A stretch of DNA of 64,000 nt, taken from Bisporella sp. PMI_857 (Eukaryota > Ascomycota > Leotiomycetes > Helotiales > Helotiaceae). Numbering within the stretch: the first letter of the stretch is position 1; every line of letters begins with the position of its first letter. Position numbers and translations under genes: made by a program. The stretch spans positions 558,001 through 622,000 of the forward strand of contig JAJSPD010000004.1 of assembly GCA_021307315.1 (NCBI GenBank), given 5' to 3'. This document shows positions 11,172 through 22,775 of this stretch, piece by piece. A model generated the notes under the pieces. It did no database searches. It saw nothing but the letters and a program-made list of their open reading frames with translations, and had not been told where the DNA came from.

Positions 11172-13416
11172 CTAGTACACGATACCATTTGTTCGTCCCT
11201 TTTCACTACCTGTTCTTCTTGCCGGATCCTGTGACTGTCGCATCACTGGTTCTAAAGTCCTCATACGCTTTGTGTTCTGCTCCTCCTTATCTTGCTCTTC
11301 CATCCGCTCTTGGACCAGTATATGGCTAAGTCCACTAAAGTTCTTCGCCATACCACTCATAGCATGCAGCAGGATCGCATTGTCCTTCTCGATTTTGCTG
11401 AGCCTCGCGTCTACCTCCTTTTCCCTTAACAACGAATTCCGCTTCGTCCTCCTTTGTTCTCGCCGCATGTCCAGTTTACTCTTTGACGATCGTAAAGGTG
11501 GAGTATATTTCCTTTCTCGAGTGATCATCCTTGGGAGCGTCTCGGAATCTGAGCCGCCCGCAAATTTCATGGATCGTGGTGTATGAGACTCTTGCGGACG
11601 AGAATTATTAGATGTGGGTAGCGAGTCGTGCTTTTGTAATTTGGTAGGTTTCTTTGGAGGTCTCAACGCCCAGTCAGAAATATACACATTGCCAGTGAAG
11701 GGCGCCAGTTCTGCCACTACCATTATGTCTGTGAGACTGTTCTTGTTCTGATGTTGCGACTTTTCGGTAGAAGGCTTTCTTCGATCCACTGGAAGCGATG
11801 GTGCAGTGCTAGGCCTAATATTGAGTGATGGCTCCCGACTAATATCCGAAAGTGCAACTCGCTTGCTTTTGGTTTCCCGGAGGGCTGCAATGTCCCTTTC
11901 CTTCTTAGCTTTGACTCGTTCTTTTCGGGCTTGTCGTGCTGATCCAATAACGTCGTCTCTTCCACGTTGACTAGGCACTGGAGGTTTTGAATTGGTTTGG
12001 TGTTTGACCACTCTGGAGTTGATTTCTTGTATGCCAAGTGGAGAAGGAGAAGATGGTTGAGAAACAAAGTATGGAACAGAATGGCTTTCTACTTCTTCTT
12101 TTAACGAGCGATTGGGAACTTCAGGTAGGTTCCTTGTAGGTGCTGGCATAGGAGAAGGCAGCTGTGATGTATATCCGCGAGCAAATTCTGCAGTGCCATA
12201 AAATATTGGGGATGCATTTCCTGAGTTTTCTGACATTAAGGATGATCTAGGCTGTATATCTCTGCCTAAGTTGATGATAGTGTCAAGCGTTTGTGGAACT
12301 ACAACCTGACTAGACTTTGCGATCTTTGACGAGATACTGGAATTCCGTACTGGGAGTCCAAGCGCTCTCGGTATACTGGACGTATTTGATGCGTTGCTGA
12401 CTTCTCTAGAGTGTGCCTGTGGGGTAGATATAGATGCAGTACTATATGCGGTACCACCAGAGTGTCGAGGATCTAGAGATAATTGACTATTCTTTCTTTT
12501 GTGCTTATTGTCAAGGTCTGATCTTCGAATCTGGGAGTCGTATCTCTCCAACATCTTCACACTCTCCGAGTCTAGATGTCGGGCCACTGACGCGGCCGCA
12601 GGCACCGAAGGAGAGGTTCTACCATTGATGCGCTGGTACAATCGAGGAGACTTTTGTTCATGCGACTCAGAGACGGGAGGTAAGGCATTAGTGGGCTTTA
12701 TGACTATGACTGGTCCAGACTCCGGTCTTTCTTTGGATTGTTTGGGCTGCTCTATAGGATGTTGCTGTAGAGGTGATCTTACTTCCTGATGATAGGGATG
12801 ATCATACTCGATAGGGATACAGATCGCTATATGGCGATGCCCATCTGTGGTTTTCGCCGATATCGCGCTATCTGGCAGGCGCAACAGCTTCGGGGGGTGG
12901 TTGGTTTCGTTCTTGTATGTTTTCCAAATAACTTCAAGGCCGAGCGTTTCATTCTATTACGATCTGAGTTCCCTGGATCTGGAATTGACATGAAATTGCC
13001 TGGAGGCGGTTCCTATTCAATTTGAGCAGTTTTTCATGTAAAGATCAGAAATATCGCAATACCTTGGTCCTCAAGAACTCTGATAAGGCTCTCATGCTCT
13101 CTCGATTGCTTAACATCGGTTCCATTTCCTGTGACCTGCTTAATGGCATGACCGAGGAGCCTCCTATTGTCGACATCCTGGGTTCTGACTTCCACCTGTT
13201 CATTCGTGGCCCACTCGTTTCTGATCTACCGAACTGTTCGTGCAGTATTGATTGCGATTTGGAATACATGGTGAATCTCCTGGTTCCTTCCTGGATGTCA
13301 CATGGGCTTTGCGAATTCGCCGAGACTTCTTGATCTACATGGAACGAGGAACCTAGTTTCGTCTTCTCGCCTTTGATCATTAGATGCGGGTGTAGCATTT
13401 TCAAGGCTGAAGGCAT
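11172..13416 (-). CDS. Unknown, largely disordered 711-aa protein
   Basis: Exon 1 (13416-13063) ends ESMRALSEFLRTK and joins across a 109-bp intron to exon 2 (12953-11172), which starts NETLGLEVIWKTYKNETNHP. The frame then stays open to a stop, for 711 aa. I do not recognise it. Most of the chain is Ser/Pro/Arg-rich and looks disordered, with a basic helical patch (SARQARKERVKAKKERDIAA) and a compact motif around FTGNVYISDWALRPPKK. A probable C-terminal coiled coil follows (LLREKEVDARLSKIEKDNAI and ILVQERMEEQDKEEQNTKRM). Such architecture fits a scaffold or cytoskeletal/nuclear regulator, but that is a guess. Other acceptors for the intron exist; the one used is the first that gives an open frame. 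Confidence 0.65.
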
Positions 13417-14976
13417 GTTGGACCTAGGTTATGATTATATGAGCTATACTCTGAGTACCAGTTAGATTGATTCATGGTAATGCCCTTAAATCTTGTGCTC
13501 AACATACCACGAATTGGATGTTAGAATTTCGTCAACTCCAGGTAGACATGCAGGCGGTAAATCACAGCGCAGTGCGGAACTGGACGAATATTTGCGCCAT
13601 AGCACGTTTATGGATAAGTAGGCTTCATAATGTCAAGCTGTTCGCCTCAGCAATATAGTTGTGTTTATGCCAATTGCTAACATAGATACGGGACAAGAAG
13701 AAGACTCTAGATATGCGGGGAGAACCAGGACGAGAAATCTTGCAAAGCTAGAAGTACCGTCCTCTATAATCAGAGGACTGCGGTCAAGGGTTGGTATAAA
13801 AAGAGATTTGGCAATGCGAGAGATAGCACCTTCACGTTTGGATGGGCCGCTTGCTCTGTCGTGAAGAACTTCAGGGTATAAAATCTTCAGTTGGGAGAGG
13901 GGAAAAGGAACGAAACCGCAAGTGACTGAGGGGACAAAAAAGAAAGAAACGCCTTCTTGCGATATACTTTTGCTAGCACCCCATGCTCGCGCCAATGTTT
14001 AGGACCACTTGACGACCAATGGTGGATGAGTTAGTGTAGTATCAAGCCCGGGGTGGTATTGTGATAGTTCATTCCGGTGTGACGGGTTGGGGTAGGGGGC
14101 TGGGGCCCGGTCCAGGTTGGAGACAGGGACAGGAGATGAGCATCAAGTTGAAAATGGAGATGAACGCCACAATTTACCAAATTTGAAACGGACCTTGGCA
14201 AGTATCGCCCAGCAACGGGATCGTATGAGCCGGTCTATAGTACAACATAAGGATGGAGGGAGATGAGATATACAGTACAGAGTGGATGGAGTGGAGTGGA
14301 GGAGAGTATAGAGCGGAGCACAGAGAGGTAAAGCTGGCACCGGATCGAAATGGGAGAACGAACAGAGATGACCACTGGGGTTGATGTGAGAGGATAGAGG
14401 ATTCACGAGGGATGAGATGATGAGGATGATGAGAGAGGAGGAGGAGGAGGAGGAGGAGGAGGAGGAGGAGGAGGAGGAGGAGGAGGAGGAGGAGCGATGA
14501 TTATTGCAACCGTGATGGTGGGTGATGGGCTTGCAGCCAGTTCTTGATTTGTGCTTGGCAAAACTCTACGGAGAGTTTTCCAGATCGTCATGCATCCCCC
14601 GCCAACCCTCGTTACCCTGCACCCGTAACGAAGAAGCAATTCCTCTCGATCTCGGTAGATGCATATCAACGAATACAGTACCGTACAGCCCCTATTATTG
14701 GTCATGTCTTGCTATCAATGTGCTGGAAAATGATAGTGCATCAACGTATCTGCGCAGAGATGCTGGCTCACGGGCATGGGGAGAGGAGGCTGGTCGCCAC
14801 GATACAAGCAGCTCAGGGTCATCAGCACGAACAGAAACATGTCCGCTCGCTCTTTTTTCCTGCGAGTCTAGATATACTATACCTGCCTCCAGGATGATTA
14901 TATGCTATCAGCTCTATGCCTTAAATGCTACCATGTCCATGCTAAATCAACGCCTTTAACTCCGATAAGATCCTGA
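13417..14976. other. Intergenic with microsatellite
   Basis: About 1.56 kb between the 5' end of the disordered-protein gene and the 3' end of SEN1. It holds a long GGA repeat (see separate entry) and GA/GT-rich sequence around 14240-14330. Open frames across the repeat (polyproline or poly-Glu) are artefacts. Confidence 0.5.
14435..14494. repeat. (GGA)n trinucleotide microsatellite, about 20 units
   Basis: An almost perfect run of GAG/GGA triplets about 60 bp long, all purine on the plus strand. It lies outside the gene models, about 1 kb upstream of the disordered-protein start codon. Confidence 0.9.
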
Positions 14977-17900
14977 CTATGGCCGTCTCTGTGGCTTTTT
15001 TCGTTGGATAAACGGATCCTTTGGTGCTTTTTTGCGTGGTGGCTGAAAATCAACATCAGTAAAACAAGCAACGACACACAATTGCAAGAAAAGAAAAAAG
15101 AAGGAATTGAGACATCACTTACGGGAGGGCCTGGTGGTCGTGATGGTTGTGCTGGAGCTGGCGTAGGGTTGGCTGCCTTTTGTGCAGCGTATGCGGCTTC
15201 AAGGTTGGGAGCTTTGTTCTTTTTTAGGGGCTGGATCTGAAAAGAACCACTCAGTTTTATGACTCCAATCAGATTTTGGGAATGTCACTTACCTTCTTGA
15301 GCTCACTATTCTCTACATCACTGGTGGACTCTCTAGTTCTCTTTCCATGCTTATTGATGCCCAGCGCGGACAATTCAATGCCTAGTTTCCTGTTTTGTGA
15401 ATTAGCTAATCAATCTTCTTGACAGATCAGAATAGAAAATATATTGTGACCACTTGGAAGCAGCACAAGGTTTATCTAGACTTACTGCGATTCATGCTTC
15501 ACCATGGCTTGACCGCCGTCTGAGCCATCCAAAGATAGCTTTTCTGATTCTTGAGCACGCATACTTTGTGGAACCTGTCTAGGTTCCAGAGACGCGTCGC
15601 TACCAATATTCGCCGACGATGATCGCGAACTTGTGGCATTGAAGGCATCAACCATCTCGACATCATTATAGTCAATCAGTGGTACATCATGAGATGTAGG
15701 CCGTGATAGAAGTGATATGATATCGCCGCCTGTATATCGATTGCGAGCTTTGGAATCATCTATAAGCTTACCCCAGTACTCGCCGCGTTGTAAGGCTACT
15801 GAGTCGCCAAGCACCCAGAGAGACGATTTGGCTCTAGTCAAGCCTACGTTCATACGCCTAATGTCTCCCAAGAAACCGATACCTTTCGAATCTTTTGCCC
15901 GAACACAGGAGAAGATAATGATCTCTCGCTCTCGCCCTTGAAAAGCATCGGTGGTGTTGAACTCGATCTCTTCGAATATGTCATCCCCGTACTGTCGTGC
16001 AAATCGTGCTTTTAATTCGTTTAGTTGCGCTTTATAGGTCGTGATAATGCCGATCTTTCCTCGGAAATCATAATTTCTATAATCCGCTTTTAATCGAGCG
16101 TAGAGCTTCAAGGCTGCGTTAAGTTCTGGAATATTGATGAACGAGTGACCCCGAGCTTCTTTAGTCTGCACACCCTCAACATCAAAAAATCTATAGGGAG
16201 CAAGGATGGAGCTTGCATGCCAAGGCTTCACTCTTAGTTTTGCCATGCCCTGGCCATCCAAAAGCCTGCTGTTGTAGAATGTACGACTCGGAAACCAGCT
16301 AATCTCAGGATGCATGCGATATTGCGTATCGAGGAGATGTATGTCTTTCGGGTGGTTCATTTGCATACGAACAAACAGGCTTTGCTCATAGCCAAGTTCT
16401 TTGGCGGATCTGGAGAGAACAGTAGGAGGTAATTGCTCTGGATCTCCAACAAGAATACATTTGGAACAACCATATTTGAGAGGAATCAAAGCACTCAGTT
16501 CTATGCACTGAGCTGCCTCGTCAATAACCACGGTCTCAAATTCGACTTCCAGGTTCCTGAACATATCGTGCCCACTTCCACTCAATGTTGCACATATGAT
16601 ATGGGCGCCATCGATAATCTCTTGCTGGAACCGACGACGGTTGATTTCGTTTTGCCGACTGACAGTATTTCCGCTCTGCTTATCGGCCTCAATCTGATTT
16701 CCGATATATGCTTGCTGCTTTTTTAGTTTGTCGTACTCTCGCTGTAGATTTTCGTATTGAGATTTGTCCTGTCCACGGATTGCCTCCATCTGAGGTCGAA
16801 GTTCGTTGAGGCGTTCTTTGATCGCCCCAGCATCTTTGTGTAACTTCTCTCGGTCTTGAAGGAGCTTATTCTGTTCACCATTATCTCCCTCAAGTTTGAG
16901 TCTGACAAGCTCATCCAGCATAACATCTTTCACACTGGAGTTGATGGCATCGCTCCTACCAAGACGAATTACGTTTATTTTTTGAGGAGGTCCATTTAGT
17001 GGCTGGATGCCTTCTTTCAATCTAACAACCAGTTCATCCACGGCAGCGTTACTTGGCGCACATATAAGAAGTTTTTTCTTTGGCTTTGGAAGGGCAGTTT
17101 TGGCCGCGTTTGGGCCTTGAACTTGAGGTCGAACTTTATGTTCTTGTTGCTGTTGCTGTAAGGTTGCAGTCATCAGTGCACCAACCATAGCTACAATTGT
17201 TTTCGTCTTGCCCGAACCTGGTGGGCTGCCAGAATGTCAATACTACCAAATTACTCTTATTTCAGCCCACTTACCCTTGAATCAGCGTGAATCCATCGTT
17301 ATCATTGGCCGAAAGTATGGCTGTCGCTTGCCCTTTATTTAAGCTGTACTTGTTTGACATGGCTCCAACTTCTTCATCTGAGTACTTCTGGATTGGTGAC
17401 GGTTTGGCTTCCAGAATTTCGGTACAAAGACTAGGTGAATGTGAAATTAGTAAACTTGTATCACTTCACCCTATCATTTCCGCCGTTTTCAAATACGTAA
17501 CTATGCAGAAACGTTTCTTGCTTAAAATATAAGAACTCTATGTGATGAAAACTTACTCGTAATATTCCAGACTGCTCAGCGCGGCGAATTCGCGCTGGGT
17601 GGTGGTCATGTCTGCAAGTTTCAGGGCATTAATTTCCCCGTTCGGTGCTAAGCATTGAAGTAAGGATGGCTTGACATCACGGCTAACGCGATACGTAACC
17701 TCGACAACATCTTTCTTCCGAGTTGTGCGATCTACCCGAGCTAAGCAATGAGGTTCATCAGGGTCATTCAGTGGATCGGCACTCCTTGAGAGAAGTACGA
17801 TATCGCGTTCCGACACCTGCGTGTCTCTATTCAACGAGAGTGGCATACTAGTGCTCACTTCCATGAACTTATCCACAGATAAACGATTCAATATCTTGAT

Positions 17901-20900
17901 TTTGATGGGCTTGAAATTGCTCTCTTCCTTGGCAGTGACGAGGGAACGCCATACTTCAGAAATCAAGAGAGGAGCAAAAGTCCGCTGATATAGCTCTAGA
18001 TCAATATACTTATTGTCGATTTTACGATACTCGTTGTTGCCAGGAGGCTTGTCACCTGTATGGAATATGTCCCAGTTCAGGATCTCGAGATATAGTTTAT
18101 CCATGTTAGGCTCGACTCGAGCACGAAGACTGTGGAAAATGAATTAATTATAGTACTTGCATGCATATTATGGAGTCAGATACACTTACTCTTTGGTAGA
18201 CCTTTGGATCTTCTGCTTTTTGACCGGTCCTTGTTGCTGCTTTAACATGGCAAGACGTCGGCTCTCTTCATACTCAGCAACTTGTTTAGACTTTTGTTTG
18301 CGCCTGATAAGGAGGGAGTCAGTGTCATCAGAGTCTTCGTCATCATCAGAATCTTCATCGGAAGATCCAACCATAATATCACTGCGAACTGGAGCGTGGT
18401 CTTTGCCAACCACACCCCCTAGGCCTTGCAACGCGGAGCCCTCTCCCTTTACCAGTGATGATGGGGCACGGAGGGCTTTGGCTTTAGCAATAGCGTCTGC
18501 GTTCAATCGCTTACGCTCTTCCTCTTCCTTTCGGCGCTTTTCCATGAAATTCTTCTGGCTTCTGACCTGTTCCGAAGCTGTAGCTACTGTGGAAGGTTTC
18601 ATCCTTGTCGTTCTTAATCCGCCTTTATCTCGTACCATAGATGCCATCGAAGATATTGTCATAGAGGAAGAGGTTGTAGATGAACTCTTTGCAGGAAGGG
18701 TGGGCTCATATCTCTGGCCGCCAGCTGACTTAGACCACGAATCTATCGTGGATTGTTTTTTGACAGGCGCTGAAGCAGGCGCTTCTATAATCTCAAGACC
18801 TTGGTGATCATCGAGGGCTCTTTGAAGCTCTGCCTTTTGTTGATTTGTTAAATTGGTTCTCGTGTAGCCTGGTTCACTATCCCGTCGACATGCCCCCTTA
18901 ATGAAATTTATGGCAAACTCTTCAATTTCTAAATCGTATTCCTGGAGACACCGAAGCAGCTTAGAAAGTAAATCTGTAATGACGGTAATAAGAAAGTTAT
19001 CTTTAAGTCTAAGCATCATTGTGAGACCATTGATGTTACGACAGATAACACTTAGAACTTTTGTAGAAGACTCCTTTGATGGTTCAATTTGATTCGATGG
19101 ATGGATACCATCTACTGTAACACTTTTCCTCAATGCAGATGCGATGACGCTATGCTGGTCGAACAGACGTTCTGCATAATCCATCGCGTCACGGCAAAAG
19201 GTTTCGAGTTCAACGGTCTTGAGCTCGACTCGCAGGGCCCAGTTCTCGGTCGTAGAAAAAACAACATCGAGAAATCGCCACTGGAAAGTCCACCAGGCCT
19301 CAAGAGCTGTCTGCTCAGACAATGTTAAGGTAGTACGAGACCGCAAAATACCAGTACTTCCGCAAAGTGCTTCCGTTAACTGCTTTCCTAGCAGGAGCAT
19401 ATGCTGAACTGGCCGGAAGGTCTTATACTTGATGATTCGTGACGTGCCAAAGCTTATTGCTGTCAGAAAAATAGCAAAGAAGTCTTGTAGAACGCTTTCC
19501 AGTACCTCATCCATCCCAACCTCAAGGTCATCTGCTTTTTCGGTCATGGTCTTAATGACCTCTACCGAGGCTTGACAGACAGCTGTATCCGCTGACACAA
19601 GAGCGGCGAACAAAGGGCGAGCGGTTTGCGTGTCTTGACACAATTGATGCAGATCGGATGTAGTGAAATCAGTGAGACGTTGGAGAATCCGAGAAACATT
19701 GTCGTTGAGCTGCTTATAGTCATCATTAAATTGAGCATGATCTCTCAAGAGTTTCTGTTTTTTCGTCACAGGCAAAAGTGTATCTACGCCTATTAACGCC
19801 TTCGTTGCAGCTAGGATACTTTTCGCCAGCTCTAAATTGCCGGGACGGAAAATACTTAGAACTGCTTGCCACATCGATTCTGAATGGATTCTGGTAGCAC
19901 GCTGAATTGGGATCCTATTGTCAAGGGTTGAAAACTCAGCATTGATCGCCTTACAATCAAGAGCGAGAGCGTCTTTAATGACTAGCATGCCGAGACGTTT
20001 CATCTCAGGGTTTTGCCCATCTGGAAAATCGGCGCACCCTATTATGGTCTCCTTGTTTGCATTGACGAGACCCATAATATCGTTAATGACAAGCAAAGAT
20101 GAGGATGGAATGACTTTATATTCCTCCTTGACAAAAGTGTGCAAAGTCACATGCAGTGCGGTAAGACCAGCGCAACAACATGCCACCCGCGCCCCATCCG
20201 AGTATCGATTGTTCTGAAGACGGTCAAGCAGGTGGTATAGCAAGGAACGACAAGCGTCATATTGATAATTGGCGTGGAGAGAGGCGATGAAGTCTTGGAT
20301 CCATGCTATTGCGGGGGAGGACTGGGCTTCCTCAGATCTTACTATGTTGTGTAGCATCTTCTCGAATGCCGGACTGTTGAATATCTGTTCAGCGACGGTA
20401 ACAGGGGAAATAGTGCCCATGGCTTGCCAAAAGTTATTGGGCGACTTCTTCAAGAGCTGTCGAAAAGCCTCAATAACCAGACCAACAATTTCAATGGAGT
20501 CAGATGGAAGATGCTGAAGTACTAACTATAAAAGTGGGTATATTAGCACAAATAGATTTCTAGACAGAACATGCGGATGAGCTATGTGTGTAGTATTAAG
20601 AAAACAATATTCGCCCCTCCTTGCTACTGCAAGCTCTTAATTCACTCCACGATCTCGACTTTCAGTAACTGAACTACAAGAGACAACAAACTAGAGATGC
20701 CAAAACCCTTGTTCCCCTTCAAAATTTAGAAAGTGCTTACTTACTTGATAAATACTTGGTTGAACTTCCATGGCTTTGAGTGAATGAGTAATAAGATCCT
20801 CATCCATTTTGGCAAGAAGAAGTAAAAAGCCTTTCCAAAATGTTATGACTTCATTTGGGCTAACATTCGGTTGCGACACTTTTACTATTGCGTTCGAAAG

Positions 20901-21791
20901 AGCATCATGAACAACCCAATCGAATAAATCTGGTGTCAGGCTTCTATCCATTTTTTGCCAGGCATTGGTGGCAAATACATTTCGGTAGGGATCCAGATCG
21001 AACAGAAAATGAGCCATTGCCGGAAGGATATCTCGAATTCTGAGAACCTTCTTGTTCTGTACTTCTTTGAAAACATAATCAAAGGACCTTGCAAGGTGTT
21101 CATCGGACTTGTGATAGTCGACGCTGCATAGAGCTTCGTACAGAGCAAGGAGAGCTGCCTGGTCATGTGCAGCAAGAAGTCCTTGACTTCGTTTAGATAC
21201 CTCAGCTGCGGCTAGGATTCGTTGAGCGGATTCGAGGCCTTTGTCTAGTCTATCAAAGTCTAGCTTGTTCAGCCGTTCAGACATTCCCTGGGCAGTGGCG
21301 TCGTCGAATTGTCTAATTCAATCAGCAGGTTTTCCTTCCATGAGAGCTCAGCTTATCCTTACTCTGCTAGATTCTTGAGATATGGTTTACGTCCCATATG
21401 CCAGTTACGAACACATTTGTCGCAGGAGGTCAGTTGCTTGTCAAGACCCTCAGTATAGGTACCTAAGAGACCTCCCACAAGGTCTGCGTCGAGTCCCAAG
21501 ACGAGCGAAAACTTGAACACTATAGCATTCCTCTTCTTGCTTTCTTCGATAAGCTCGTGCTTCGTAGCTACACTCATGTCCTCCTCAGGTTCGTTGCAAT
21601 CTTCATAATCAATATCGTCGTCATCATGTCGCTGAGGGCAAAACCAGTGTGAGCCTGTTGGAAAGCTTCTAATTTCACTGAATTGACAACATATTAGTGA
21701 TTTCTTCAAACCAGCCGCAATACAGCACAGGTTGAAGAGCATACCCCTCAAGACCATGAAGCTCGTCCAAAATCTCCCCTTCGTCAGACAT
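14977..21791 (-). CDS. SEN1: SEN1 superfamily 1 RNA/DNA helicase
   Basis: Ten exons join in frame to a 2003-aa protein: 21791-21745, 21677-21363, 21312-20745, 20525-18190, 18129-17557, 17430-17275, 17225-15486, 15389-15293, 15236-15123 and 15042-14977. The N-terminal half is the Sen1 helical scaffold domain. The helicase core follows: Walker A GPPGSGKTKTIVAM (about residue 1332, split by an intron), DEAA box VVIDEAAQCIELSALIP (about 1560), GDPEQLPPTVLS, QYRMHPEIS, then DAFQGREREIIIFSCVRA and GLTRAK. The short C-terminus KKAPKDPFIQRKKPQRRP is basic. Sen1 dismantles R-loops and terminates Pol II transcription of short non-coding RNAs; it also acts in tRNA and rRNA processing. A charged, Ser-rich linker (SSDEDSDDDEDSDDTD) precedes the helicase core. 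Length is usual for filamentous fungi. Confidence 0.95.
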
Positions 21792-22775
21792 GATGTTGCT
21801 TTCCTTATCAGAACATTGTCTGCCACAGGATGTGAAGACAAAAAGGTGCCCCTATCTAGGCAGAATATGGTGCGATTGATCTAAATAGAGGTATGAAGGA
21901 TTGAGTGGGCGCGTGAAAAGAAGAGATTGGCAGGTCGAAAGAAGGAAGGTCGAGTATCAAGTCCAGACGTTGGGAAGGTTTTGATCTGGTTCTGCTGATA
22001 AGCCAGTGTGCAAAATTGAATATGCAATATTGGAATCATAAGGGACCCAACTCCCATTAATTCACTTCATAGCTATAGAACGGGTTGGACGATTACAGTA
22101 GATTCTTAAGTGAAAGAAGTGAACGCGCTGCTTGGCGTACCCCTGTTGCCTCAGCCTTGTCCGTACCGAAGCATGTAATAAGGCTGAGGAGCTAGCTATC
22201 ATCGCACGAACACCATCATAATGAAAAGTACAACTCAAATGACTAATTCATGCACTAGGCCGTATGACAAATCACTCTTACATGTAGTCTATTCAGTATC
22301 TTTGAATTCCAGATCATGAGTTGAACATACACGTTGAAGAGATATCTCTCTTTTAATATTCGGTGCCGGTATGTTCGTAGATCCAAATATATTTTTAGTG
22401 TCCAAATTCAGAATAGAACTCATATCATTAGGTTGGTAACAGTCATTTTATCTGAATTTGTTCAATTATTCGCTGCTCTCTATATACAGAAAGGGCCAAC
22501 GTTCTACCACCACTCGCAGTAAGGAAACGTCTAAAGCTCTCGGCCGTGGACAGTTGGATCGATAAGGCTTGCAAGAATGTAACCATTGAATAAGATTTCA
22601 GCTTCCTTCCAATCCTTTGTGAACTCCGAGCGCCAATGCAACATGAATGCAAAAAAGAAAATCAGTCATAGATCGCTCATGCACATTATCATGAGATCAG
22701 TTTTATCGACAAAAGAGAGGAAAGTAATGTACAGGCTCGTCGCAATGCTAGACGGTCGGGGGTGATTTTTGTAAG
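21792..22775. promoter_or_regulatory. SEN1 upstream region and flippase 3' flank
   Basis: This 984-bp gap between two minus-strand genes should hold the SEN1 promoter and the flippase 3' UTR. Only short open frames are present and none looks coding. Confidence 0.4.

Noticed and set aside
14403..14705. Minus-strand polyproline ORF
   Set aside because: It is the translation of a GGA microsatellite; no gene structure supports it.
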